Positions 28,243 to 41,900 of a stretch of 64,000 nucleotides of DNA are shown in pieces (positions within the stretch are counted from its first letter, which is position 1; every line of letters begins with the position of its first letter). The DNA comes from CAVTYH01 sp963738835 (GTDB taxonomy: Bacteria > Planctomycetota > Planctomycetia > Pirellulales > JADZDJ01), in assembly GCA_963738835.1 (NCBI GenBank), contig CAVTYH010000001.1:1612001-1676000 (forward strand). Direction: 5' to 3'. The translations under genes and the position numbers were made by a program. The notes below the pieces were generated by a model. That model had not been told where the DNA came from, made no database searches, and saw only the letters and a list, made by a program, of their open reading frames with translations.

Positions 28243-31023
28243 ATGCGACTCAGGGTTCAGATAACTCTATTGCTTTTCGTCATGATCTGCGGTGTTCAAG
28301 CACACCTTTTGGCACAGAAGCAATCCGCCACCGAGGTAGATCACGAGCCACTAATAACCGGCCGGAGTATTGCGGGGCTGACTGCCGGACAACAGATGAT
28401 TGGCAACATGCCGATGAGTATCGCGGTCATGCCAAATGGCCGTTACGCCTTCGTCGGCGACATGGGCTATCGCCAGGCGCTGTGGACGATTGACATGGAG
28501 ACCGGCAAGGTGGTGTCGCATCTCATTTTTGTGAATCGCCAACCAACCGGCAAACCGATGCCGCAACCGCCAGGCGAAACCGCCGGCAGCGCCACCCCAT
28601 TCGTCTGTGCAAAAGACAAACGGCCTGTACTACGGTCTGGCGATTTCCAAAGACAACGTGGTCTACGCCGCACAGGGTGGACATGACAGCATTGCCGTGC
28701 TGTCGCAGAACGAGAAAGGCACGTTGGTCGCGAAAGATCATATCGCCACACGGCAAAAAGATTTTCCCGCGGGCCTGGCCCTCGACGATGGCGGTCGGTT
28801 ATACGTCGCCAACAACGCGGCGGGAGAAAGCAATCCGTTCGACTTCCCAGGTAGTGTGGCGATTTACGACATTGCGACGAAGAAGGAAATCGGCCGATAT
28901 ACGTTTTCGGCCAGCCACGGCGGCACGTCGAATTTTCCACTGGCGATTGCGGTGCTGCACGATGGGAGCAAAGTGTATGTCGCCGCGGAGCGCGACGATT
29001 GTGTCTATGTGCTCAACGCCGGCGAACCAATCAAGCCAACAGTTACCGCCACCGTGCCGACCGGCGCTCGTCCAGTTTCGCTGTTGCTTTCTCGCAATCA
29101 AAAGCAGTTGTTTGTGGCCAATTCGCTGAGCGATACCATCTCGATCATCAATACCCAGACCGATACGGTTGTGAACACGATTTTACTCCGCCCCGCCGCA
29201 GCGCGCGATCTGGCCGGCGCGACGCCCACTGCATTGGCTTTGTCGCCGGATGAAAAAACGCTGTACGTCACGCTGGGCGACATGAACGCAGTTGCCGTGG
29301 TGGATCTCGGGAAATCAGAAGTTAGCGGCTATATTTCAACCGGCTGGTATCCCAGCGCAATCGCGGTTAGCAGCCACGGTCAAAAAGTGATCGTTACCAA
29401 TGCCAAAGGCAGCAGTGTTCGCAATCCGAACAACAAGGCCGATCCGCATGATCCATTACGGAAATCGGGCTACATTCTCAGTATTATGGACGGCAGCGTC
29501 AGCATCATTGATATGCCCAGCGGCGACGCATTGCAGGCAGCGACGCAGGAGGTGCTGAAGAACAATCGCTTGGACGCACTCAGCCGGCCCAAAAAAAATC
29601 CGCTCGCCGACATCGGCTTGGCAGCCGGAAAAATCAAGCACGTCATTTATATCATCAAAGAAAACCGCACATACGACGAAGTGCTGGGCGATATCAAAGA
29701 GGGCAACGGCGATGCGTCGCTGGTGCTCTTTGGCCGCAACATCACGCCGAATCAGCATGCACTGGCCGAACGATTCGTGCTGCTCGATAACTTGTACGCG
29801 TGCGGCGAAGTTAGCGGCGATGGCTGGGTGTGGAGCACACAAGGCATGGCCAACGCCTACGTGATTCGCAATGTGCCGTACAACTATTCGGGCCGTGGCC
29901 GCGCGTTCGATTTTGAAGGGGCCAACAACGGTTATCCTACCGGTGGTGTACCGGAGCACAACAAAGACGGTAAGCCGGTTTCGAATTTGCCTGCATTCAA
30001 AAACGGCGCGCCGGCCATTCCGGATGTCGCCAGCACGGGACGCAACCTGTGGGATACGGCGAAAGAAGCGGGCGTCTCGTTGCGCAACTACGGGTTCTTC
30101 CTGTACGGAGCAGATAGCCGTGTTGGTGCGCTGACCGCAATCGATAATTATCCCGATGCCGTCGGATTGTTGCCGCCGGGGCACGACTTAGAAGGAATCT
30201 CCGACATCGACTTTCGCCGCTTCGATATGGAATATCCCGACAGCGATGCGCCCAGCATGTACTTCAACAAATCGGGCGATGCCGCGTGCTTGTTCAGCAC
30301 AAAGACATACGGAAAGCACAAAGCGGCGAGCCGGTTCTCCGAATGGAATCGCGAATTCCAGATGATGCTGGCCAAAGATGCGAGCGGGCCACAGTGCCGG
30401 GACTCATGATGATCCGTCTGCCGACAGATCACACGGTCGCGGCACGATCCGGCAAACACACGCCAAAATCGTATGTTGCCGACAACGATTACGCAGTGGG
30501 CCAAGTGGTTGAAGCCATTAGTCACAGCCCGATTTGGGAAAGCACGGCGATCTTTGTGATCGAAGACGATGCTCAAAGCGGCGCCGACCATGTCGATGCG
30601 CACCGCACCATCGGTTTTGTGATCAGCCCGTGGATCAAGGCTCACAGCGTCGATCACCGATTTCACAACACCGACAGTATGCTCAAAACAATGGAACTGC
30701 TATTGGGTCTCAAACCTCTCTGTCAGTACGACGCGGTGGCCGATCCGATTCTGGATTGGGACACGTCACCCACCAATGCCGAGCCGTTTCAAGCCATTGC
30801 GCCGCCGCAATCGCTGGTTGCTGAAATGAACCCGCAGGCTCGCGATTTGGGAATGCTGGATCTGCGGCGTGAAATGGCCGTGCGATCGGATCGAATGGAC
30901 TTCACTCACGCCGATGCAGCCCCATCTTTAGAGTTGAATCAGATCGTCTGGAAAACGGTCAAAGGCACGCATTCCGAAATGCCAACGCCGCGCGGACGAA
31001 CTGACAACGACGACGATGATTGA
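28243..31023 (+). CDS. YncE-like beta-propeller plus phosphoesterase-family protein, two frameshifts
   Basis: A secreted protein of about 925 residues. A signal peptide (LLLFVMICGVQAHLLA) is followed by a seven-bladed YVTN-type propeller (QLFVANSLSDTISIINTQTDTVVNT, PTALALSPDEKTLYVTLGD). An alkaline phosphatase-superfamily domain follows, with HVIYIIKENRTYDEVLGD, RNITPNQHALAERFVLLDNLY, VPGLMMIRLPTDHT and IFVIEDDAQSGADHVDAHR, which contain the metal ligands. The frame changes at about 28597 (CCCC; one base too many) and at 30386-30388 (GGG; one missing), each giving a continuous protein (ATHSSVQKTNGLYYG; ASGATVPGLMMIRL). Fused YncE/phosphoesterase proteins are common in planctomycetes and acidobacteria; the substrate is not known. 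Confidence 0.88.
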
Positions 31024-31205
31024 TCGCTGGCCGATGGTCTCTGTACGAGCCCGATCTACGCTCTGCTATCGCGTTTTTCTGCAAATTGGCCGAAAAATCA
31101 TTTCTGTTTCGGCACGCCAGCGGTTATAAGTAAATTTGGCCGGAGACATTGTGGGACAATTCTGGACGGGGGAATCCGCATCAGCAGCGGAAGAGGAGAC
31201 ACTAC

Positions 31206-34200
31206 GTGAAGCAGGCAGGCAAACGCCCGCATTCGGGGTGCGGCGCAGCAGGGGAACAAATGGCGGCCGGTGGTCCAAAGCTTCTACGCACATCAAAGCC
31301 TCGGCGTCGATCAAGATCACCTCAGCAAGCACAGCGTCAGGCTAAATCCAAGCGGCGCGGGTCTTCTGCGCCATGCTGGAGCAACTGGAACTTCGCTTAC
31401 CGTTGGCGGCCGATGTGTTGATGAGCGAAATCATGTTCCACTCCAACACCGGAGATCTGGGACACGAATACATCGAACTGTTTAACCGTGGCGATCAGCC
31501 AGCCAATTTATCTGGCTGGCGTTTCGACAAGGGGGTCGATTTTACTTTCGGTGCGACCACCCTCAACGCCGGACAATATCTGGTGGTTGCGGCCGATGTG
31601 GCGAAGTTTCAGGCCAAGTATCCGACCGTGACCAATGTTGTCGGTGGCTGGACCGGCCGGCTCAGCAACTCCAGCGATACGTTGGAATTGATTAACTCGG
31701 TCGGTGCCGTCATCGACAAAGTCACTTACGCCGATCAAGGCGACTGGGCCTTTCGAGAGCGCGGTCGTGGCCGAGACCTGGTTGAGACCATCACGCGCAG
31801 TGGTTCGACCGCCACCGTCACCATTCCTGGCCACGGGTACGTCAACGGCGACAGCGTGCAAATTTCCGGCGCCGATCAGCCGGAATACAACGGCACGTTT
31901 ACAATTTCCGGGGCCACTGCTTCCACCTTCAACATCACCGTCTCCGGCACGCCGGCAACCACGGCTACAGGCAACATCATTTCATTGCGGCTGACCGATC
32001 ACGGACATCAGGGATGGAATTGGACTTCGCTTGCCGATGGATTAGGCAGCTCGCTGGAACTCATCAATCCGAATTTACCAAACGACTTTGGTCAGAACTG
32101 GGCAGCCAGCAGCGTTGTCGGCGGCACGCCCGGGGCGGCGAATTCGGTCGCCAGCACCAACATCGCGCCGATGGTGCTCGATTTGAAACAGGTGCCGGTC
32201 ATTCCGAAATCGACGGACACCGTAACTGTGACCGCGCGATTGGTTGACGAATTGGGCACGGCGCAATCAGCCACGTTATTCTATCGCCCCGATTCACTTT
32301 CGCCGCCGCCGTTCACTTCCGTGGCGATGCACGATGACGGACTGAACGGCGACGCCGTGGCTCACGACGACATTTGGACCGCCGCGATTCCGCCATTTGC
32401 CGAAAACACGGTTGTCGAGTTTTACGTTTCGGCCACCGATGGTACGAAAACGCGCACCTGGCCGGCGCCCACCGATCAACTGGGCACGCAAGGCGCCAAC
32501 GCGCTTTATCAGGTTGACGACACGCCGTATGCCGGTACGCAACCGCTGATGAAGCTGATCATGACCGAGGCCGAACGCCAGGAATTAGCCACCATCGGAC
32601 TGCCCAATTCCACGAGCCAAGACAGCAATGCGCAGATGAACGGCACGTTTGTATATGTCGATTCGACCGGTACCGATGTGCGCTACACCATCGGCATCCG
32701 CAACCGCGGCGGCGGCAGCCGGGACGTGCAGCCCAACAACTACCGGGTGAACATCAACAGCGATCTGCCGTGGAAAAGCGCCACGGCCATCAATCTGAAC
32801 GGCCGTTTTTCGATGGAAGAAATCATCGGCAGCGCTATTTTTCAGATGGCCGGTCTGCCGACGCAGACTGCACTGCCAATGCAGGTGCGCGTGAATAACT
32901 CGAATCTCGCGGTCTCGCAGTTTGATATGTTCAACTCCTATTCGTCGCTCGAGGAAGAAGACTCGCAGTTTGTTAACGATCATTTTCCGCTGGATAGCTC
33001 GGGCAACTATTATCGCGGTGTCGATGGCAGCCATTTGGCGAATTTGAATTATTTGGGCCCGAACCCCGACGCCTACCGTATTTCGTACGATAAGAAAACA
33101 AATTCCGAAGAGGACGATTGGACCGACCTCATCAATCTGACCAAGGTCTTCGATAGCACCCAAACTCCCGATGCCCAGTTCCTCGCCGCGCTCGACCAGA
33201 ATATCAATGTCGATGAGTGGCTCAAGTATTTCGCCGTCAACACCTTGATTGGTAACCAGGAAACCACCCTGGCCACCGGCTACGGCGACGACTATGCCCT
33301 GTATCGCGGTCTGACCGACACACGCTTTCAGATTGTCGCTCATGATTTGGACACCATCCTCGGCCGCGGCGACACGACTCCCAATCTGACGGAAAGTATT
33401 TTTCGGGCCGCCAACCTGGCGACCATCAGCCGGTTTCTAAAAAACCCGGCCATTGCGCCGCGGTATTACGACGCAATTCTGAATCAAATCAACACAACGT
33501 TTGCACCGGCCAACATTGAACCGCTGATCGACAATGTACTAGGCAGCTATGTCGATGGCTCGACGCGACAGACGATGAAGTCGTTCGTTACCAACCGTAT
33601 TAACAACGTGCTGTCTCAAATTCCGCAACACACTACGGCTGCCAGCACGCTTACGCAACAAAACGGTTACTACCACACCACCGGGACGACTGTAAACCTG
33701 ACGGGCACGTCGCACGCTGTCAAAACGGCGTCGGTGCTGGTTAACGGGGTGGCGGCGACTTGGACGCCGTGGCAGGCCGCCTGGTCGGCTACCAATGTTG
33801 CGCTGCGGCCCGGCATCAATCGAGTTCTTGTGCAATCGCTCGATAAAAACGGCGTCGAGTTTGACCGCACTTATATCGACATTTGGCGCGATACCGGCAC
33901 GACGACGAATGTCTCGGGAACTTTGCCCACCGGAACGACGCATTGGACTGTCGCCGGCGGACCGTACCGCGTGACAGCCAATCTGACGGTGCCCGTCAAT
34001 GGCACGTTGCAAATTGATCCCGGCGTGACCGTCTATTTCGATGCTGGCGTCGGGCTGACAGTCAGCGGTCGAATTCTGGCCCAAGGCACCGACTTGCAAC
34101 GCATCCGTTTCACGAAAACTCCCGGCGCGGCCAGCGCTTGGCAGCACATCACGATTCAAAACACGCAGCAAGATAACGAGATCGCCTATCTCGATCAGGA

Positions 34201-37200
34201 ATTTGCCGGCTCGGCGTCTGAAAACGTCGTGCTTAGCACGGCGGTGCTGAACATTGATCACGTCGTTTGGCTCAACACCACGACGCATATTCTGAACATC
34301 ACCAGCAGCTCGTTCCGGCTGACGAACTCGACAATTCCCGCTACGACCAATGTCGAACCGATGCACTACACCGGAACGTTTCCGGTCAACGGATACGCGC
34401 TCGTCCAGGGCAACACTTTTGGAAAGGCAACAGGCTCGAACGATGTGATCGATTTCACCGGCGGCAACCGGCCTGGTCCGATTGTGCAGTTTCTCGACAA
34501 CACTTTCTTGGGAAGCGAAGACGACATTCTGGATTTGGACGGCACCGACGCGCAGATCGAAGGCAACGTATTCATCGGCGCTCATCTTACCGATCCCAGC
34601 AATCCGGACACCTCAAGCGCCATCTCCGGCGGCAAGAACGGCGCAGATACTTCCGAATGGACGATTGTCCGCAATTATTTCTACGATTGCGATCAAGCTA
34701 TCCTCGCCAAAGAAGGCGCCTTCGCCACGGTGGTGAATAACACCTTCGTGCACATGACCATTGCGGCGATTAATTTCGACGAGCCGCTGCGATCGGGCAT
34801 TGTGCCCGGCAAAGGAGTGTACCTAGACGGCAATATCATTTGGGATACACCGCTGGTGTTCGAAAATGTCAACAGCGATGGCACCACGACCGATATCACC
34901 GTCAACCACTCGATTCTTTCGACCGCGACGGTTTATCCCGGCCTTGGGAATTCGAATCTCGACCCACAACTTCTGCAGACGACCGGCATCACTGATCCAC
35001 GAACCCAATTGGTTTTGCGCTCCGGGCCAGGTCCGGCCATTGGCACGGGACCCAACGGCCGTGACATGGGAGCCAACGTGCCGGCCGGCGCTTCGATTTC
35101 TGGCGAGCCGGCGTCGCCAACGTGGCGCACCTCAGCCACGCTGACCGTCGGCGGCCCCGACATTTACGCGTACCAATATCGCATTAATGGCGGCGCTTGG
35201 AGCAGTACGGTCGCTGTGACAAATCCAGGAACATCCAGCACTGTTGTTCCGCCGATTCAACTCACGGGACTGGCCGACGGAACTTACAACGTGCAGGTGA
35301 TTACACAGAACTCGGCGGGCTTCTGGCAGGACGCGTCGCAGGCTACGACTTCGCAGACTTGGATGGTGGACTCCTCATTAACGTCCCACGTGCGGATTAA
35401 CGAAGTGTTGGCTTCGAACGATACGACGCTGAATGTGAACGGCTCCAAGCCCGATCTGATCGAGCTGTACAACGATGGCCCCTCGTCGGTCGATCTTACC
35501 GGCATGGCCATTACCGACACGGCCGGCAACCGCAAATTCACCTTCAGTTCCGGCACCATTCTGGCCGCGGGCGGATATTTGATATTGTACGGCGACGATG
35601 CCGTCACGCCGCCGGGCATCAAAGTGAATTTCTCGCTGAAAACAAGCGGCGAAGGCGTGTTTTTGTACGATACCGTGGCCAACGGCGGCGCGCTCGTGGA
35701 TAGCGTGGTCTTCGGACTACAGATTGCCGATCGTTCTTTGGCTCGACACGATGATGGCACCTGGGGACTTGGCATTCCAACGTTTGGCGCGGCCAATGCT
35801 TTTGCCACGGTCGGTGATCCCCATTTGGTGAAGATCAACGAGTGGTTCACGACCGGCTCGGGCTCAGATTTTATTGAACTCTACAACCCCAGTTCGTCGC
35901 CGGTTGATGTCGGAAGTTTTTATTTGACCGATGATCCCATTTCCCGACCGAACCGCCAGCAAATTGCGCCGCTGTACTTTATCCCCGGCGGCGGAAAAAT
36001 CGTATTCACCGCCGATGGCGTTCCGGCCAGCGGGCCTGATCATCTGGGCTTCAAACTTGGTTACGAGCAGGGTTTGATCGGCCTGTTTGATACGGCGCTG
36101 AACCGTGTCGATGAAATCATCTACGGCACGCAACAATCGAACAAATCGCAAGGCCGCAGTCCCAATGGTGGGCCGCTGTTTCAAATCTTCGCCACACCCA
36201 ACGGCGGGATCGATAACCCGGTCCCGGCGACCACGGTGCAGACCGTGCCGGTGATTGGCATTACTAGCGACTGGAAGTATTTCCAGACTGGCGATCCCGG
36301 CTCGACTTGGAAAGACACTACCTTCAACGATGCCTCTTGGGCTCACGGCGGCGGTTTGCTATATGTCGAAACGTCCGCACTGCCTGCGCCGAAGACCACG
36401 CCGCTGACGCTCACTAGCGGTCGGATGACCTACTACTTCCGCACACACTTCACGCTGAACGCGGCGCCCTCCACCGTGCAACTAACGGTCAATACGGTGA
36501 TCGACGACGGTGCCGTGTTTTGGATCAACGGCCACGAAGTGTATCGTCTGGCCATGCCGGCTGCTCCCACGTCGATTACCGACAGCACAGCGGCTACGCG
36601 CAATGTCGATAACGCCGTCTATGAAGGCCCCTTCACGTTCCCGACCGACTGGTTGGTGCAAGGCGACAATGTGATTGCCGTCGAAGTGCATCAGATGTCT
36701 CCCACGAGCAGCGACATTGTGTTTGGCATGACGCTGGATGCCACCATTACCACCAGCACGACCGCCGTGCCGCCGCCGCTGCGCATTACCGAGATCAACT
36801 ACCATCCTTACGCACCGCCGGTCGGCAGCCCTTACACGGACGACGATTTCGAATACATCGAGATTCTCAACACCGGCAACGCAGCGGTGAATTTGCAAAA
36901 CGTCCGGCTGACTTCGGCCGTCGATTTCACATTCCCCAACGTCAGCATCAACCCCGGGCAGCGCGTGCTGGTCGTCAAGAACGCCGCGGCTTTTGCCACG
37001 CGGTACAACACAGCCGGGCTGACGATTCTTGGCCAATACACCGGCACGCTGAGCGATTCTTCTGATAATGTGGTGCTGCTCGATCCGTTCAATCAGTTGA
37101 TTGATCAGGTCAACTACAGTGACACTGATCCCTGGCCGAATCGCGGGACGGTGAGGGAAGCTCGCTGGAGATTATCAGCACAACAAGTTCCGGCAACGAT

Positions 37201-38913
37201 CCGGCCAATTGGCGCTCCAGTTACGAATACGGCGGCACGCCCGGCGCGATTGGCATGGGGCCGGTCGGCCGTGTGGTGGTCAATGAGGTGCTCACGCATA
37301 CCGATTTGCCGCAAGTCGACGCCATTGAACTTTACAACACGACGGCATCGAGCATCGACATCGGCGGATGGTATTTGAGCGACTCCAACAGCAATTATCT
37401 GAAGTATCGAATTCCCAATGGCACATCGATCGGCGCCGGACAGTATTTGGTGTTCGACGAATCGGCATTCAATGCCAGCCCGCCGATCGGCACCAATGTT
37501 TCGTTCAGGCTTTCCGCGGCCGGCGATGATGTGTGGCTGATGTCGGTGGACAACACTGGCGGCTTGCAAGCCTTTGAAGATCACGTCGATTTCGGCACCG
37601 CCATCAATGGCGAATCGTTCGGCCGCTGGCCCAACGGTGCCGGCGAGCTTTATCCGATGAAGACACTCACGCTGGGGCACACTAACAGCGGGCCGCGCAT
37701 TGGCCCTGTCGAAATCAGCGAGCTGATGTACAACCCCGTGGGCGGCAATGCCGATTTGGAATTTGTCGAGCTGTTGAATTTGACGAACCAGACAGTGCCG
37801 CTTTCCAGCACCTTCGCTGGCGTCGGAACGGTTCCTTGGAGAATCGAGGGCATTGGTTTCGATTTTCCGCTCGGCGTTTCGATGGCGCCGCTCGGCACGC
37901 TGGTGGTGGTGCATTTCGATCCGAATAACCCGGCTGATGCCGCAAAGCTGGCCGACTTCCGCGCGACTTACAACACCGGGCCGGAAGTGCAATTGGTCGG
38001 GCCGTATTCGGGCTTGCTCGATAACTCCGGCGAACGGGTCAGGTTGCTGCGGCCCGATGCACCGCCGCCGGAGGATCCAACGGCCGTTCCGTATTTGCTG
38101 GTGGACGAAGTGAATTACCAAAGCGCTCCGCCGTGGCCCACGGAGCCGAATCAGCAAAATGGCACGTCGCTCACGCGGCTGGAAGCCAGCATTTATGCCG
38201 ATGATGCCACGAATTGGGCCGCCGCCGCGGCCACGCCTGGCAATTCCAGCCTGGCAGCGCCGACCACCGTCGCCGGCGATTTCAATTTGAATGGTGCGCG
38301 CGACGCCGGCGATATTCAGGCCATGTTGCTGGCGCTAACCGATGCTGGCAATTACAAGTTGCAGCACAACATGACCAGCGCCGACTTGGTTTATGTCGGT
38401 GACGTGACGGGCGATCTGTCGCTGCGAAACACCGATATTCAAACGCTGCTCGATTTAATTGCCAGTGCCGCACCGCAAGGGGGCGGCAGTGCCGGGGGAG
38501 AAAGTTCGCCAGTTGCTAGCAGCACCGCCAATTTCGTTCAGACAGTCGACAATATCACTTCACCAGTCGACAGTTCGTCGAACGCCGTTGAAGTTGTGTC
38601 TGAGATCTCTGCCATCATTGGAAGCGTGTCGACAATCAACGACACCGCTGCCGTGCATCCTAAGTTGACTTCTTTGCCTGTGATTAATGCAGCCGATCAA
38701 CTTACGACCCAGACCTTCCACCAGGTTTCCGCGGCAGCGGGCTCTAAATCAAATCGAGAGCCGGCGCACTTCGTAGCTGCAGTTGATCGAGTGTTCGCCA
38801 ATCCCGCACTTTGGCGCAAACCGCATGTCTGTTGGCACACCACACACAAGAGCGACAAAATTGTGGCTTCAAGCGATGAGACCTTGGCCGATGATCTGTG
38901 CGCGGATGATTAA
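31206..38913 (+). CDS. Giant LTD/CotH/dockerin surface protein, two frameshifts
   Basis: About 2,570 residues. The true start is probably GTG 31206, with GAGGAG 7 nt upstream. It gives a very basic leader (KPRRRSRSPQQAQRQAKSKRR) that joins LEQLELRLPLAADV, the planctomycete export motif, through one missing C near 31371. Domains by position: lamin-tail domain 31400-32130; CotH kinase-like region about 32500-33500; parallel beta-helix about 33950-35000; further lamin-tail domains at about 35390, 35830, 36780, 37265 and 37690; a jelly-roll module 36240-36750; and a dockerin-like calcium repeat 38270-38470 (GDFNLNGARDAGDI, GDVTGDLSLRNTDI). The frame changes at GGG 37145-37147, where one missing G restores the fifth lamin-tail junction. 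Its stop overlaps the stop of the convergent next gene. Likely outer-surface and structural, with possible Ser/Thr kinase activity of the CotH type. Confidence 0.85.
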
Positions 38914-41900
38914 CCCGCACCAGCTTTCGGCTCAGAAGTTGTTTTGAGCTCGGCTTCCGGTTTCGCCTCTGGCTTGGCGATTACATCTTTGAGCGCGTCG
39001 CGCAACTGATCGCCGAACGTCGGGCCGCCGCCGATGAAGAGCCAGGCAATGTTGCCTTCGCCGTCGATGATGACCGTTTGCGGAATGGCGGTGACCGAGT
39101 ATTTGCTCGCCGCCACGCCGTCTTGATCGAGCGCCACCGTGGGTTTCAAATTCAGCCGCTCCAACAGGCCGTTGATCGTTTTCGTATCTTCTTGCATGTT
39201 GACGGCGACGAGCTGGACATTTTGATCCTTAAACTCATCCACGACTGCGTCCACTTGCGGCATCGCAGCCACACAGGGTCCGCACCAGGTGGCGAAGAAA
39301 TCGAGCACCACGATTTTGCCCTTCTGCTCGCTCAGGCGAAACTTGCCGCCGGCCAGCAGCTTCAATTCGAAATCGGGGGCCGGCTTGCCGACCAGCGTCG
39401 ATTGCATGCCGGCATTTTTATCGGGCTGGCTGGGGTCGCTGCTGGCATTTACAAACAGCGGCTCCACGGCGTTGTGCAATTTCCATGCGCCGTAGCGGAG
39501 TTTGGCGGCGTTTTCGTTAATGGCTTGACCAATCAGCAGCTCATCCACCTGATTGACGTCGGTGCGGCAGGGGCCGAGCACGGCGCTGGTGCCAATCAAA
39601 TTCGTGCCTTCCATTCGCTCCGGCGAAAAGGTCAGCCGCACGCCGTCGCTGCGCAAAGCCTGCACGCTGGCGGCAGTTTCAGGCGCCGCTTCCTCGGGCT
39701 TCTTGGAATCGTCAAGTTCGTCGGGATGAAACCAAATGATCTTGGCGATGTTGCCGCGCGGCAGCTTGCGGGTTTCAAGCTGCACTTCCATGCTGAGCGA
39801 TTTGGCGTTCAATTCCGTGAGCCGGCCGCGCAAGTAATCGCCGTTGGTCGAGACTACCAGTTGCGTCGGCGGATTGTTCTTCTGCATGCGGGGCAGCGTC
39901 AGCAGCCGTTCCCGCCGCACCTTGTCCAGCGGCCGCTCGCGGTTTTCCGGCGCCAGCTCGACGGCCTTGATTCTTTCGTGCGGCACAAGTCTGACGTCGG
40001 TCGTGGACGACTGAGCCAATGTCCATTGAATAGTGACGCCTTCTTCGTCGATCTGCAGAACCCGGCACGGAATTACGTCGCCAGTACGCAAATGCATCGC
40101 CGGGCTGAACGTTTGTGCGTTGTCGGCGTTTGCAAAGGCGCGCACGACGCCGCCGACCACGCCGGCCTGCGCTACCACGGCGACGCCTCCCGGCACCACC
40201 ACCATTTGGCGGCCGCGAACTTGCGGTTGAATTACTTTTGCTTGCGGCGGCGGTGGATCGCGGTACACAATCCGGCCCGGAATGCCGCTTCGCAGCGGGC
40301 TATCTGTCTTGCTGAATTGCGGATGCCATACCAAACAGCTGGCCTCTTCGCTGGGGCCTTTGCTGGCCGCGAGCCAGCCGTGCAGCTGAACGCCATCCAT
40401 TTCCAGCCGGCCGATTCGACCGTCGCCATCTCCTGCCTGGGCGTCGGGCTTCAAGACCACGAGGGCCTGTAAATCGACGATGGGCAGCGACAGCGCTTCG
40501 GTGACACTGGTCGACGCCAGCTGCACATGGCCGTGCTCTACCTTTTCAAGCTTGCCGCTGATGCGCGAGCCGTTTTGCAACACGGCCCGTAAGCCGGCGG
40601 CGCGCGAATCGTCGGGCAGGGCTAAAACGACGCTCGAAACTTCGGCGGCCTTGACGCGTGTTTCACGCGCGCCCTGGGCAACCGCGAACTGGCCCGCCGC
40701 GGCGTCGTAACTTTGAATGTCGCCGAACACCATCGAGCCATCGGCCCGCGAAACGTGGGGTTTATCGGTCGTCAAATCGCGCGGCGGTTCGCCGCTTAAA
40801 CGGCTAATGCGCAGCCGTTCCAGCCGCACGTCGCCTTTGTGATTGATGAGCTGAATGCCGGGCAGCGCCTGCGATTTTGGATCGTAAACCTTCAATTCGC
40901 CAAGCTGCTGCCCGCTGGGGGAAGAAACTCGAATCTGCCCCTTCTTCTGATCCAGATACATTTGCAAATGCACATGGCCCGGGCCGGGCTTGATTTCTTG
41001 CAGATCGGCCAGATCGGCGTCGTTATCGACTTCGCGAGTGACCTTGACGCTGTTACCCCAAGCTTCCAACCGAATGGCGTGGCGGAGCGATTTCTCGTCG
41101 TCCTTGTCGACCCCCAGCGCCAGAACGAAATCGGCGTTGCTCTTCCAGGAAAGTTCGATTTCAATCATGGCCAGCGGCGGCAGTTCGACCTTGCCGAAAA
41201 TGCTAGCTCCAGGCCGATCGGTGGCAATGACGCCCCCTTCATCGTGCCAGAGCGAAGTTTTGGACGGCTCTTGCCAGCCCAGCATGCCATTGGGGCCAAA
41301 ATAGACGACATCGGCAGCCTGCCCCCAACGCAGCAGCCGGCTGACACTGTCGCGCTTGAGGTGCAACTTGCCGAGTGATCCGCAATTGGCGACTAACTCG
41401 TCTTTCGATAGCGAAAGCAGCGACCCGAAGAGCATGTCGCCGCCGACCAGCTCGATGCAATAATCGCCGGTCGCCTTCGGGAAATCTTTGCGCATGGGAA
41501 ACTGCACTGCACTGACCGCGGGCACAAGAAAATCGAACGGCTTGGTAGCCATCGAGGTTTGCCAGCGGACGATATCCGAACCCTCGCTCTCGGCTAACTC
41601 GCCGGCGGCAAAATCGCCGTTGGCCAGCCGCAGCACGGAATGTTCTTTGGCTTCCGGCGCTGGACCGGCGGCCAGCAGATGCGCGGGCCGGACGACCTCG
41701 TCGAGTTCAGCGACCCGCCAAAGCTGACCGCGCGCTTTGGGATCAGACGGTCGCTGGACAATGCGGCCTTCGGCATCGACGTCGAGCACCATCTCGCTCC
41801 ATTTGTTTTTGAGCCGTCGCTCTTTGCCGGTGCCTTCCCATGCCCAGCGCTGATTGTCGAGACCACCGATTTCTCGACTGCGGTCTACGCCATTCACGGG

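Noticed and set aside
27969..28493. 174-codon open frame upstream of the YncE-like gene
   Set aside because: Overlaps the signal peptide of the YncE-like protein in another frame and has no domain.
20550..38913. Programmed frameshifting as a general mechanism in this genome
   Set aside because: The breaks occur in unrelated genes, in both directions, without a common slippery motif; assembly indels explain them better.
39078..40472. 464-codon open frame on the plus strand
   Set aside because: Antisense to the lectin-thioredoxin gene, composition typical of a shadow frame.
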